Origin: JBOZRQ01 sp050789255
GTDB taxonomy: Bacteria > Bacillota > Sulfobacillia > Symbiobacteriales > Symbiobacteriaceae
Reading direction: 5' to 3'
Length of the DNA: 64,000 nucleotides
NCBI GenBank assembly: GCA_050789255.1
Contig: JBOZRQ010000046.1
Location: 62,001 to 126,000, forward strand
Of this stretch, positions 28,201-34,376 are shown piece by piece. The first letter of the stretch is position 1. Every line of letters starts with the position of its first letter. Below the pieces are notes generated by a model. The model searched no databases. It saw only the letters and a list, made by a program, of their open reading frames with translations, and was not told the DNA's origin. The position numbers and the translations under genes are program-made.

Positions 28201-28382
28201 CGCATGGCACGGTCGCCGGCCAGAGCCGCTCCTTTGGATTGTGGGAGGTGGCCATCCAGCGGTCTGATCTGGCATCGGTGAGCGCAGCCCTGCGGGAGGT
28301 CGACTCTGCCACAGGACAGTACCGCTTGAAGGCCGAGGCGATCGAGGACCTCGTGCTGGTTTATCACTACGCAACCACCTAG
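19239..28382 (+). CDS. TcA component of a Tc toxin (pore-forming translocator) with PA14 insertion
   Basis: A 3047-residue protein; ATG 19239 follows GGGGAGG. The N-terminus (residues 3-87) is a transthyretin/CarboxypepD_reg-like beta domain. The VRP1-type signature LFGRSDLCDCPHCRSVYSPA lies near residue 580. A PA14 domain (GLLGQYYPN...YTFYTFTDDGVRLYVNGALL) occupies about 785-910. A neuraminidase-like region spans about 1700-2050. A Gly/Ser-rich linker (about 2280) directly precedes GIPRNDKLLSYWDTVEDRLYKIRHG, the conserved start of the TcA channel domain. Long helices follow and the last 300 residues match the TcB-binding end. In known systems five TcA chains form the bell-shaped prepore that binds host cells and injects the TcC effector. 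It is 22 bases downstream of the TcB-C gene and clearly co-transcribed. PA14 suggests carbohydrate binding. Confidence 0.92.
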   Translation: MRLVIQGQVFRSGRPLGGAQVTFLTQEPKAQAVMGEATTGEDGRYRWTHKPEGAAPKQVLVRAAAGGQTLAETTVVLDRPVHTVNLEVSAEELSEYERLESALSELFSGKLPEVLSPQQTVEIAEQTGFAQGAIQAYMGARGLHRGRPSVPAEVFYALMRDGQLKGLGDLSLQRPDIASALKGALDRRTVPAHLKEKIAAAEAELTRMHDEVRAVGAGRLVSTLGEGVPEAIRQKLRERVAAHGGPLGHLWHSLREDPGFQAPEVRAEVSFVLKLAEVTGSNLSLLEGLQRRRMKGEHPARALANLSESEWAELVRASLANGEAIPDHIPGEEPSEREQHYAARVRETFAAAFATDMVAAALKREAQLPAAAAQVASATLERGATAGEGPAPHRADLLTREARMFPGFDPDKALDQAGESGVVRNPIREGAVRFFDQAPDFDLTVTQIDQYLRQHGERVLDGIPEENRGHVTAFLKRLQRAFQVTPRYDQIKELLGEGLDSAVAISSIGAEAFVTRFGGVLGGEESARRVHSRARFVTAMTTSLYGTVHQAINDVTPMALGGPSLAATLREQFPTWNSLFGRSDLCDCPHCRSVYSPAAYLTDLLHYLAPTEPPLGYTLDTVPLDFLRRRRPDLEQLLLTCENTNTTLPYVDLVNEVLESYVDRGAAVVNNTSKGATEESLSVHREYGAPFVESISDNAYSQVAAAVYPFTLPFDRNLEVVRSFLGHLGSSRFEAMRTFRRADWREAEATESLGLSPTDRAIFRERTPHQLWELYGYASDYVTTPGLLGQYYPNTTMTGAPFVRLDPVVKFDWGGGSPAPAVPITDFSAVWTARFVAPATGTYTFYTFTDDGVRLYVNGALLIDKWILQGATEWSAQVNLQQGVTYDLRMEYYEHQGAAVAQLHCAGPNLPKQAVGPNLVHVRRYWTDDLKWIPTFLQRTGITFEELVDLLSTRFINPNPSAPTVRIQFQGDPTNLDTSYLEGLRDGGDWPLHRIHRFLRLWRRVGGTMADLDLSLMTLGRHRRRFLRRYADALRLKADLAASFGADLPLQALISLWSDLNTHGADAYYLSLFQNKAVFSPLDPDFALKADRTGPVGVSATITSKAPLLLAALRLTPPDLAAIRAHTGLAGNQTITLGHLSLLQRYALLARTLRLAVPELILLERLTNINPFANPDQTAKFVMVLKGIRAAGFTVSMLQYLLTGEAPAGSSLAPSAAAVTSLCNSLQTGLARIQQESAPPGNPSAMQLREFLAALLTPEAASVAVQLAEGTAPGTNTDKAAFIAAQLTFLPLAQAEALLLAPLGSDPEQSRLERRNFIATHAGARIQATLSRTLVLRTLSDNLGLTEAMAEVLTEQVLRSAAGDPSKPALTDLMSPAAAAFVPTYHRLYKVAQLVKALRLTTEEVAYVQAHGADFAGLDFNLWPADAPVAEAQAETLFTYWEQLRMLAAARRDLPPAQGPLVDMFTVAKETGSTLQGVTAVLAKLTGWNPTTLAYVCGPAGLGLSPGQFGNAAVLERVRAAMELVARTGVPAEALIAWGTTAASAAQARSVRETVKAKYDEKGWLKAALPVSERLRGLQRDALVAYVLTLPAIRNQAITNANQLFEYFLLDTQMDPTIKTTRIKQAISSVQLFVQRCFLNLEPDVPLYLMDLDIWEWMKNYRVWEANRKVFLYPENWIEPDLRRDKTPLFKELEEALMQGEVNEENVERALRKYLEGMVELSRLEVVAVAKEYAGWMYGGWNYHVIGRSAAAPRTYYHRRYVKGVWQPWERLDLDIQGDHLFLWYNGTLQLYWPTFEKVTDPISGSIPQSQNPRYRWEIKLAFSEFKHGKWTPRRVINQPLRSWYLDEVTWTQPDISKVESINFRGESTSASVNDRWVPAFRIVASAWRPQNDENFREIGSFLILKGISEVRVESGWWVYHMPVPPESRFYHSHLKADSAWQLVVPTRGRFYYETTTPYTTVLGKASPYRLAYVSDWGLRLNAQTPFVYQDAERTYLAAPVLENEINRKFMNLFHPFGEQFLAGLNGGSVSDFYRNTLTYQRLNNDGTVPASKFNTLYQPGSTVLTPYPREAVDFSYGGAYATYNWELFFHVPLLIATRLGKEQRFEEAQRWFHYIFNPTVNSSDPVPQRYWRFLPFHENLEDERISRLLTALADPNADPELREEAERQVAQWQENPFDPHLIGRLRLSAYQKAVVMKYVDNLIAWADYRFGQNTLESINEATQLYVLAYNLLGPKPERIPELAVPLPRSFAQLRPGLDDFSNALAEVQNRYPFVVSGSGGGGSGGASGLGLGYSLYFGIPRNDKLLSYWDTVEDRLYKIRHGLSLEGIAQTLPLFDSPLDPAMMVRASAMGVSLSGALSDLNAPLGHYRFSYMLAKAAEFCQEVRSLGGALLLALEKKDAEALAALRAGQESSLLQLARDVRVQQIKEAKSVLDGLRKTRAVTEYRYNHYRNLAFLNPFEQAHLGLTATSALLQAGSQASDLAASVARMIPEIDLGVSGISSPVAKARFGGSNVAGALEAFSKYLNIGASLAYSGATLSAAMGGHHRRAEEWRLQENVAQRELAQIDKQMLTAEIRIALAELELRNHDKQVENARTVEQFLQDKYTNQELYNWMVTQTSALYFQAYQMAYNLAKRAERAFRFERGLTSSNYVQFGHWDSLKKGLLAGERLALDLRRLEMAHLEQNAREYEVSKRVSLMMHDPMALIGLKQTGRCEFRLPEALFDMDYPGHYFRRIKSVSVTIPCVTGPYTGIHGTLTLLSSEIRTSNAATGSYPRSGDDPRFLVDFSAVQSIATSHAQEDTGLFELSFRDERYLPFEGAGAISHWRLELPPYANAFDFDTISDVIITLRYTSREGGALLGQTALASLTLPEPEGQAPSQPAAVLPAQPALQRMFSLRHEFPTEWHRFFHPAETAPAHAMGLQISRERFPYRFRSRNPQVSQVEIFLLLKDGVAYDGAPLRISLRPAGASGPETADLVAAPAFFGGTPHGTVAGQSRSFGLWEVAIQRSDLASVSAALREVDSATGQYRLKAEAIEDLVLVYHYATT

Positions 28383-28406
28383 CGCGCAGGGGACCCGAAA
28401 ATGAAT

Positions 28407-28437
28407 GCAGCCGAAGGGAGGAAGCCCCTTCGGCTGC
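28407..28437. terminator. hairpin terminator between convergent TcA and DinB-family genes
   Basis: Arms GCAGCCGAAGG (28407-28417) and CCTTCGGCTGC (28427-28437). It is followed on the + strand by GTTCTTCATTT and sits between convergent stops, so it may serve both directions. Confidence 0.7.
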
Positions 28438-28442
28438 GTTCT

Positions 28443-28934
28443 TCATTTCTTGCGGGGGATCGTGAGGGTCTTCCAGTCGGCGTCCTTGAGCTGCTTGGCG
28501 ATGTAGACGATCTGGCCGACGTGGTAGGAGTAGTGGGACATCTGCCGCTCGACGGCCTCGATGACGCTGTGGGGCTGCTGCCGGATGTAGATGGTCCGCA
28601 GGAGATCCTCCTCCTGCAGGTTGTCCAGGGCGCCGAAGAAGACGGCCCAACCCTGTTCCCAGCGGGCCATGAGGCTGTCGCGGCTCTCGTCCCTGGGCAC
28701 GAATTCCTCGTCGCGGTCGCGGTTTTTCTCGCCATCGCTGCTCAGGAAGTCGGTCCAGCGGGAGATCATGTTGCCGCTCAAATGCTTGATGATCACCGCA
28801 ACGCTGTTGGACTCCTCGCCCGGCGACCAGAAGAGCTGCTCGTCCCCCAACTGGTCAAAAGTGCGTTCAGCCAGGCGGCGGACCTCCTGGAAGCGGGACT
28901 TGGTCGCCCTCAGATACTCGGCGCCAATCGACAT
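28443..28934 (-). CDS. DinB/DUF1572-family protein
   Basis: A 163-residue four-helix-bundle protein. Recognisable pieces are LAERTFDQLGDEQLFWSPGEESNSVAVIIKHLSGNM near the N-terminus and QMSHYSYHVGQIVYIAKQL near the C-terminus. The His residues at these two places (IIKHL, MSHYSYHVGQ) form the metal triad of the DinB/YfiT-like superfamily. Members are putative metal-dependent thiol transferases or stress proteins; the substrate of this subgroup is not established. ATG follows GGAGGTGA. Its last 14 residues reappear, decayed, at 11567-11611 on the other side of the Tc locus. Confidence 0.85.
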   Translation of the reverse strand: MSIGAEYLRATKSRFQEVRRLAERTFDQLGDEQLFWSPGEESNSVAVIIKHLSGNMISRWTDFLSSDGEKNRDRDEEFVPRDESRDSLMARWEQGWAVFFGALDNLQEEDLLRTIYIRQQPHSVIEAVERQMSHYSYHVGQIVYIAKQLKDADWKTLTIPRKK

Positions 28935-28952
28935 GTCGGGTCACCTCCACAT

Positions 28953-29996
28953 CTACTTGACGCCGATATTCTGCTGATAGGTATCGACATAGTCAAAACC
29001 GACCAGCTTTTTGCGACCTTCGTCCCACATGCGATAGGAGATGGCCTTCAGGCTGGACCATAAGGTGATCGACGGGACATCCTGGAAGAGGGCGTTCTCC
29101 TCGTGGGCCTGCTCCAGCTTGTAGTTGGGAATCCGAGGGCTCAAGTGGTGCACATGGTGGTAGCCGATGTTGCCGGTAAACCACTGGAGCACCTTCGGGA
29201 GCTGGTAGAAGGAGCTGCCGTGCAGGGCGGCCTTTACGTAGTCCCACTCTTCGCCGTGCGCCCAGTAGGTGTCCTCGAACTGGTGCTGCACGTAGAAGAG
29301 CCAGACGCCGGCGACGGCGGCCAGGGTGAACAGCGGCGCCTCCACCAGCAGGAAGGCCTTCCAGCCAACTGCGTAGATTAGCACAGCGCTGATGACCGCC
29401 AGCGCAACGTTGGTGCCATAGACGCTGTAGCGCTCCCGCTTGCCGGCATCCTTGTCGGTCGAAAAGCGATTCCAGAGCACGAACAGGAAGACGGGGCCCA
29501 GAATGAAGAGCACGATGGGATGGCGGTAAAGCCGGTAGCCCAGGCGCTTCAATGGAGAGAACGCGAGATACTCCTGCACCGTGATGGTCCACACATCGCC
29601 CATGCCGCGCTTGTCCAGGTTGCCGGCGGTGGCATGGTGGACCGAGTGCGTCCAACGCCAGTAATAGTACGGGGTCCAGGTCAGCACACCAGCGATCGAG
29701 CCGACGATATGGTTCCAGCGCTGCGACTTGAAGAACGAGCCATGTGTGCAGTCGTGGAAGATGATGAAGATGCGGAGCAGAAAGCCTGCCGCCAGGGTCG
29801 AGCAGGCCAGGGAGAGCCAGAACGAGATCGCCAGGCTGCGGTAAGCGAGGTACCAGAGCGCGATGAATGGGACGAAGGAGTTGCACACCTGCCAGAGGCT
29901 GCGGGCCACGTCGGCCCGCTCGTATTTTGCCACGATCTGGCGCCAGTGTGTGTTCTTATGGGGTTGGCGTTCCGGGAGAATCGTTGCGTGAGCCAT
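28953..29996 (-). CDS. fatty acid desaturase (acyl-lipid, delta-12/omega-6 type)
   Basis: A 347-residue membrane desaturase. The three His boxes are HDCTHGSFF, HSVHHATAG and HHVHHLSPR, the di-iron ligands of the membrane FA_desaturase family; box spacing and GNIGYHHVHHL fit the acyl-lipid delta-12/omega-6 branch. Four to six transmembrane helices flank the boxes. I start at ATG 29994-29996 (MAHATILPE), with AAGGGGG upstream, rather than 16 codons earlier. It introduces a double bond into membrane lipid acyl chains and needs a reductant not encoded here. It is 18 bases upstream of the DinB-family gene. A 23-residue segment (WDYVKAALHGSSFYQLPKV region) is duplicated in decayed form at 11612-11680. 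Confidence 0.93.
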   Translation of the reverse strand: MAHATILPERQPHKNTHWRQIVAKYERADVARSLWQVCNSFVPFIALWYLAYRSLAISFWLSLACSTLAAGFLLRIFIIFHDCTHGSFFKSQRWNHIVGSIAGVLTWTPYYYWRWTHSVHHATAGNLDKRGMGDVWTITVQEYLAFSPLKRLGYRLYRHPIVLFILGPVFLFVLWNRFSTDKDAGKRERYSVYGTNVALAVISAVLIYAVGWKAFLLVEAPLFTLAAVAGVWLFYVQHQFEDTYWAHGEEWDYVKAALHGSSFYQLPKVLQWFTGNIGYHHVHHLSPRIPNYKLEQAHEENALFQDVPSITLWSSLKAISYRMWDEGRKKLVGFDYVDTYQQNIGVK

Positions 29997-30100
29997 GCGT
30001 TCGTCGGGTCCCCCTTTGAAGTTCCATCGCACTATTCGTACCACGTCCTCATGGATCAGTTCATCTGTCTGCGGGTAGATATTTTGTGCTACAGGTGGTC

Positions 30101-30139
30101 CAAAATGACGAAGGCGCCGCGAAAAATCGCGGCGCCTTC
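30101..30139 (-). terminator. rho-independent terminator of the PIN-PhoH gene
   Basis: Perfect 13-bp stem (30110-30122 with 30127-30139) and a 4-base loop, followed on the reverse strand by CATTTTGG. It ends the phoH-like transcript before the desaturase promoter. Confidence 0.8.
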
Positions 30140-30154
30140 ATGCGTGGATTCGGC

Positions 30155-31450
30155 CTAAAGGAGGGTTGCGGCCAACTGGGCCAGCGGCGAGCGCTCGCCC
30201 TTGAGCAAGGTGACGTGCCCGGCGATGGGCTGCCCCCGGAATTGCTCCATGGCGTAGATCAGACCGTTGGTGTGCCGGTCGAGGTAGGGGTGGTCGATCT
30301 GGTCGGGATCGCCCACCAGCACCACCTTGGTGCCTTCGCCTGCCCGTGTGATGACGGTCTTTACCTCGTGTTTGGTCAGGTTCTGAGCCTCGTCGACGAT
30401 CATGAACTGGTGTGGTATGCTGCGACCCCGAATGTAGGTGAGGGCCTCGACCACAATCCCCTTCATGCCCACCAGGATGTCGTTCAGCTCATTCGCCTGG
30501 CGCCCTGCCAGCCCGAAGAGATGCTCAAGGTTGTCGTAGATCGGCTGCATCCAGGGGCTCATCTTCTCCTCCTGGGTGCCCGGCAAATAGCCAATGTCCC
30601 GCCCCATGGGCACCACCGGCCGGGAGACGACGAGCCGCTTGTAGACCCGCTCCTCCTCGGTCTTGGCGAGGGCCGCGGCCAGGGCCAGCAGCGTCTTGCC
30701 GGTGCCTGCCGGCCCGGCCAGAGTCACCAGCTGCACCCGGTCGTCGAGGAGGAGCTCCATGGCCATGCGCTGCTCGACGTTGCGCGGGGTGACCCCCCAC
30801 ACCGGAGAATCCTGCTTGCAGCGCTGTACCACGCCGGGGGCGACGCAGCGGACCAGGGCGGACTGGGACCCCCCGGCGCTATCGCGCAGGATGGCGAACT
30901 GGTTGGGCACCAGGGCCAGGTCGGGCAGATCTAGCCGCCTCTCCCGGTAAAGCTGGTCGATCAGGCTTTTGTCGACCAGCAGCTCAGGCTGCCCCGCATC
31001 GTGCTCGTGGGCGCCGGCGCCGTCCTCGTAGTCGGTCACGGGCAGGCCAAGGCCGTCCGCCTTGATCCGCAGAATCACATCGCGACTGACCAGCGTGACG
31101 TCGGGGCTCTCTCTGCGCAGGTTGTACGCGACCGCAAGGATGCGGTTGTCGGCGCCGTTGTCCATAAAGTACGCGCCCAGCGCTTCGGTGGCGCGGTGGT
31201 TCAATTCGACTCGCACGGAGCCGCCGCCCTGCACGGGCACCCCTTCGCTGAGTCTCCCCCGACTGCGCAGTTCGTCCAGCAGCCGCGCGGCAGCCCGGGC
31301 CTTCGTCCCCCGCTCATCGGCGTTGTGCTTCTTCTCGTCCAGCTCTTCAATCACCGCCGCCGGCACGACAACGTCGGAGCCGGGAAAGGCAAACAGAGCC
31401 CGCGGGTCATGGAGCAGGACGCTGGTGTCGAGCACAAAGATGCTGCGCAT
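30155..31450 (-). CDS. PIN domain plus PhoH-family ATPase (PhoH2/YlaK type)
   Basis: A 431-residue two-domain protein. Residues 1-140 are a PIN nuclease domain with the acidic residues in FVLDTSVLLHDP, VVVPAAVIEELDEKK and NGADNRILAVA. Residues 225-431 are a PhoH ATPase with Walker A GPAGTGKT (about 245) and Walker B FMIVDEAQN, then the VLVGDPDQID sensor. This PIN-PhoH fusion (PhoH2) is described as an RNA helicase/ribonuclease in other bacteria. I start at ATG 31450, preceded by GGAGGCGA, which is itself inside the alternative start five codons upstream. It is a single-gene unit with its own terminator. A short inverted repeat, ATTGTACGACAAT, lies just upstream at 31496. Confidence 0.93.
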   Translation of the reverse strand: MRSIFVLDTSVLLHDPRALFAFPGSDVVVPAAVIEELDEKKHNADERGTKARAAARLLDELRSRGRLSEGVPVQGGGSVRVELNHRATEALGAYFMDNGADNRILAVAYNLRRESPDVTLVSRDVILRIKADGLGLPVTDYEDGAGAHEHDAGQPELLVDKSLIDQLYRERRLDLPDLALVPNQFAILRDSAGGSQSALVRCVAPGVVQRCKQDSPVWGVTPRNVEQRMAMELLLDDRVQLVTLAGPAGTGKTLLALAAALAKTEEERVYKRLVVSRPVVPMGRDIGYLPGTQEEKMSPWMQPIYDNLEHLFGLAGRQANELNDILVGMKGIVVEALTYIRGRSIPHQFMIVDEAQNLTKHEVKTVITRAGEGTKVVLVGDPDQIDHPYLDRHTNGLIYAMEQFRGQPIAGHVTLLKGERSPLAQLAATLL

Positions 31451-31495
31451 CGGCTTCGCCTCCATCCACCACGCCAGGATTCGGCTTCCGCTTCA

Positions 31496-31508
31496 ATTGT
31501 ACGACAAT
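31496..31508. promoter_or_regulatory. ATTGT-n3-ACAAT inverted repeat, candidate operator
   Basis: ATTGTACGACAAT, upstream of the PIN-PhoH gene. A near copy lies 106 bases away at 31614, upstream of the divergent binding-protein gene. The recurrence of ATTGTACG and ACAAT in one divergent promoter region suggests a shared regulator. No protein assignment is possible. Confidence 0.35.
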
Positions 31509-31613
31509 GACGTTTTGATTGTGTTGGATCAGGGGGTGGAAACGAAGCTTTTTTAGTCGCAAAGGCAGAGATCTCGCTATAGATATATGTCCGAATTTTC
31601 ATATGAAGGTATT

Positions 31614-31627
31614 ATTGTACGCACAAT
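31614..31627. promoter_or_regulatory. ATTGT-n4-ACAAT inverted repeat, candidate operator
   Basis: ATTGTACGCACAAT, followed at once by TTGTACAA-like sequence. It lies 56 bases upstream of the binding-protein start. See the related site at 31496. Confidence 0.35.
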
Positions 31628-31682
31628 TGTACAACTGTGGTAGTTTCCTTTTGTTCGTACATACAGAGAGGGAGGGTACCAC

Positions 31683-33284
31683 ATGACTCGTCGCTTCAAA
31701 GCGTTCCTGGCCCTGCTGCTGGTCACCGCGGTGACCGTGATGGCCGGCTGCGCCCAGAAGTCGGAGCCCGCTCCGACGAAGACTGAGCCCGCCGCGAATC
31801 TCAAGAAGCTGTCCTTTGAGCTGATGGCTTACTCCAACGCCCGTCCGTACAACCCGGAGGGCGACAAGCTGGCCGAGGCGATCCAGGCCGAGCTTGCCAA
31901 GGTGGGCATTGAGGCCAAGATCACCACCATGCCGTGGACCCAGTACAAGGACGCCGTCCGCGTCGATGGCAAGGGCGACGCCTTCCTGTTCGGCTGGATC
32001 GGCGACAACGGCGACCCCGACAACTTCCTGTACGTCCACTTCCACTCCAGCCAGAGTGGCCTGAACATCCCCAAGTATAAGAACGCCAAGGTGGACGATC
32101 TGCTCCTGAAGGCCCAGCAGGTGGCCGACATGAAGGAGCGCACCAAGCTTTACGCTGATGCGCAGCAGATCATCTCCGAGGAGGCCCCGTGGCTCTTCCT
32201 GAGCCACATGAAGGACTTCGCGGCCTACCGTGACGGCGTGACCGGCTTCAAGCTGCACCCGACCCTGACCCTGTACGACTTCAACAAGCTTGAGGTCGCC
32301 GGCAAGAAGGAGCTTATTTACGCCCGCGGCGCCGACGCCACCAGCCTCGACCCTGCCATGATCGAGGACGGCGAGTCCGCCAAGGTGATCACCCAGATCC
32401 ATGACACCCTGGTCCGCTTCAAGGACGGCAGCACCGAGGTTCAGCCCGCGCTGGCCGAGTCCTGGGAGATCTCGGCTGACGGCAAGACCTACACCTTTAA
32501 GCTGAAGAAGGGCGTCAAGTTCCACGACGGCACCGACTTCAACGCTGAGGCTGTCAAGTACAGCATCGACCGCCAGATCACCGAGGATGCTCGCAAGAAC
32601 TGGCCGTACGCCGACTTCACCTTCGGCGGCGTCAAGGAAGTCAAGGTCGTCGACGCTAGCACCGTCCAGATCATCCTGAAGGACCCGAACGCTGCCTTCC
32701 TGGCCAACCTCGCCATGTCGATCGCCGCCCCGATCATCAGCCCGACCCAGCACAAGAAGGTCGGCGACAAGGGCTACGGCTCCGCTCCTGTCGGCACCGG
32801 CCCCTTCATCTTCGAGAAGTGGGACAAGGACCAGCAGATCGTGCTGAAGGCCAACCCGAACTACTGGGGCGGCGCTCCCAAGCTCGAGCGGCTGATCTTC
32901 AAGGTGACCGCCAAGAACGAGGTCCGCGCTGACGAGATCATCGCCGGCAAGGTCGACATCATGGACGGCATCTCCACCACCGACCTCGATCGCATCAAGA
33001 AGGCTGCCGGCGTCAAGGTCCTCGAGCAGGACGGCATGAACATCAGCTACATGGGCATGCGCACCGACCGGCCGCCCTTCAACGACGTGAAGGTGCGCCA
33101 GGCCGTCTCGATGCTGATCAACCGCCAGGCGATCGTGCAGGCCCTGTACAAGGGTAACGCCGGTCTCGCTAACGGCGCCCTGCCCTCCTGGATGCCCGGC
33201 TACGCGGCCAGCGTCAAGCCCCTGGCTTACGACGTGAACAAGGCCAAGCAGCTCCTGAAGGAAGCCGGGTACGAGACCAAGTAA
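31683..33284 (+). CDS. circularly permuted peptide-type ABC transporter substrate-binding lipoprotein (SBP_bac_5)
   Basis: A 533-residue lipoprotein with lipobox MAGC at Cys24 and RBS GGGAGGG. The family's usual segments are all present but in rotated order. Residues about 40-205 (FELMAYSNARPYNPEGDKLA...GDNGDPDNFLYVHF...EEAPWLFLSHM...LTLYDFNKLEV) are what normally ends a DppA-like protein. Residues about 207-533 (KELIYARGADATSLDPAM...LAESWEISADGKTYTFKLKKGVKFHDG...VGTGPFIFEKW...YDVNKAKQLLKEAGY) are what normally follows the signal peptide. The old C- and N-termini are joined through LEVAGKKELIY; the new ends fall in the distal lobe after the AKQLLKEAGY helix. Total length equals a normal family member. 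It should bind peptides or similar solutes outside the membrane for the permeases that follow. A strong terminator after the stop suggests higher expression than the permeases. Confidence 0.9.
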   Translation: MTRRFKAFLALLLVTAVTVMAGCAQKSEPAPTKTEPAANLKKLSFELMAYSNARPYNPEGDKLAEAIQAELAKVGIEAKITTMPWTQYKDAVRVDGKGDAFLFGWIGDNGDPDNFLYVHFHSSQSGLNIPKYKNAKVDDLLLKAQQVADMKERTKLYADAQQIISEEAPWLFLSHMKDFAAYRDGVTGFKLHPTLTLYDFNKLEVAGKKELIYARGADATSLDPAMIEDGESAKVITQIHDTLVRFKDGSTEVQPALAESWEISADGKTYTFKLKKGVKFHDGTDFNAEAVKYSIDRQITEDARKNWPYADFTFGGVKEVKVVDASTVQIILKDPNAAFLANLAMSIAAPIISPTQHKKVGDKGYGSAPVGTGPFIFEKWDKDQQIVLKANPNYWGGAPKLERLIFKVTAKNEVRADEIIAGKVDIMDGISTTDLDRIKKAAGVKVLEQDGMNISYMGMRTDRPPFNDVKVRQAVSMLINRQAIVQALYKGNAGLANGALPSWMPGYAASVKPLAYDVNKAKQLLKEAGYETK

Positions 33285-33309
33285 CCCGCAGACCGAACTG
33301 ATGACGTGT

Positions 33310-33343
33310 GGGGCCCGGCGCTTCGCCGCCGGGCCCCATTTTT
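33310..33343 (+). terminator. intra-operon terminator/attenuator after the binding-protein gene
   Basis: 11-bp G+C stem (33310-33320 with 33327-33337), loop CTTCGC, then ATTTTT. It lies between the binding-protein gene and the first permease, probably allowing partial readthrough so that the lipoprotein is made in excess. Confidence 0.85.
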
Positions 33344-33356
33344 CGGGAGGGGTTCG

Positions 33357-34364
33357 ATGCTCCGCTATATCGCCAAACGCCTGCTGCACCTTGTTCCCAC
33401 CATTATCGGCATCACCCTGCTCGTCTTTTTGATGTTCCGCATGGTGTCCGATCCGGCCGAAGCGATTTTGGGCCTGCACGGCACCCCGGAGCAGATGGAG
33501 GCCCTGCGCAAGGAGCTGGGGCTGTACGACCCGCTCTATGTCCAGTACGGACGATTCCTGGGAGACCTGGCCCAGGGTGACCTCGGCCAGTCCTGGTACC
33601 TGAAGCGCCCGGTCGCTCAGGAGGTGCTCGGCCATTTCCCCCACACCATTGAGCTCACCCTGGCGGCAATGCTGGTCACGTGCCTGCTCGGCATCCTGAG
33701 CGGCGTGGCCGCCGCAGTCAAACATCAGACATGGCTCGATTATCTTTCGATGATTGGATCGCTACTGGCGGTCTCGATCCCCATATTCTGGCTCGGTCTG
33801 GTGGTGATAGAGTTCTTCGGGGTGAAGCTGGGCTGGTTCCCGCTCAACGGGCGCATGGACCCCAGCCTGCTGGCCGACTTTCACTCGCCGACCAACTTTT
33901 ACACCCTCTATAGCCTGGTGACAGGGAACTGGAAGGTGTTTGGCAGCCTGCTGCACCACCTGGTTCTGCCCGCTGTGGTGCTCTCCACGGCGACGACGGC
34001 CCTGCTGGCCCGCATTACGCGGTCGACCATGCTGGAGGTGCTCCGGCTGGACTACATCCGCACGGCCCGCGCCAAGGGGCTCTCGCAGAGCAAGGTGGTC
34101 TTCAAGCACGCCCTGAAGAACGCCATGATCCCGGTGATCACCGTGATCGGCCTTCAGTTCGGCGCCCTGCTTGGCGGCGCCGTGCTCACCGAGACGGTCT
34201 TCTCATGGCCTGGGATTGGCACCCTGGCCCTGCAAGCGATCGGAAATAACGACCTGCCGCTGATCCAGGGGATCGTCATCCTGGGCAGCATGGTCTTTCT
34301 CTTGATCAACCTGATCGTGGACCTGAGTTACGCTTACCTCGATCCGCGCATTCGCTTCTCGTAG
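33357..34364 (+). CDS. peptide-type ABC transporter permease, DppB/OppB family
   Basis: A 335-residue inner-membrane permease with six transmembrane helices. Landmarks are MLRYIAKRLLHLVPTIIGITLLVFLMFR at the N-terminus, then RYG/YDPLYVQYGRFLGDLAQGDLGQS, and the EAA loop DYIRTARAKGLSQSKVVFKHALKNAMIPVITVIG. ATG 33357 follows GGGAGGGG; a longer upstream frame is the terminator region. It pairs with the DppC-type permease 13 bases downstream to form the channel for solute delivered by the upstream lipoprotein. No ATPase gene (DppD/DppF type) lies in this cluster, so ATP-binding subunits must be encoded elsewhere. Confidence 0.94.
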   Translation: MLRYIAKRLLHLVPTIIGITLLVFLMFRMVSDPAEAILGLHGTPEQMEALRKELGLYDPLYVQYGRFLGDLAQGDLGQSWYLKRPVAQEVLGHFPHTIELTLAAMLVTCLLGILSGVAAAVKHQTWLDYLSMIGSLLAVSIPIFWLGLVVIEFFGVKLGWFPLNGRMDPSLLADFHSPTNFYTLYSLVTGNWKVFGSLLHHLVLPAVVLSTATTALLARITRSTMLEVLRLDYIRTARAKGLSQSKVVFKHALKNAMIPVITVIGLQFGALLGGAVLTETVFSWPGIGTLALQAIGNNDLPLIQGIVILGSMVFLLINLIVDLSYAYLDPRIRFS

Positions 34365-34376
34365 GAGGTGAGTACC

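Noticed and set aside
11500..28437. Tc locus as a transposon or integrative element with its own mobility genes
   Set aside because: No transposase, integrase, terminal inverted repeat or tRNA was found; the only flanking repeat is the desaturase-DinB remnant.
33310..33343. Riboswitch upstream of the DppB-type permease
   Set aside because: The region is only one short G+C hairpin with a T-run immediately after a stop codon; a terminator explains it fully.
31599..33725. 708-codon reverse-strand frame across the binding-protein gene
   Set aside because: Shadow created by the strong codon bias of the highly expressed lipoprotein gene; repetitive Leu/Gly/Asp/Val composition and no motif.
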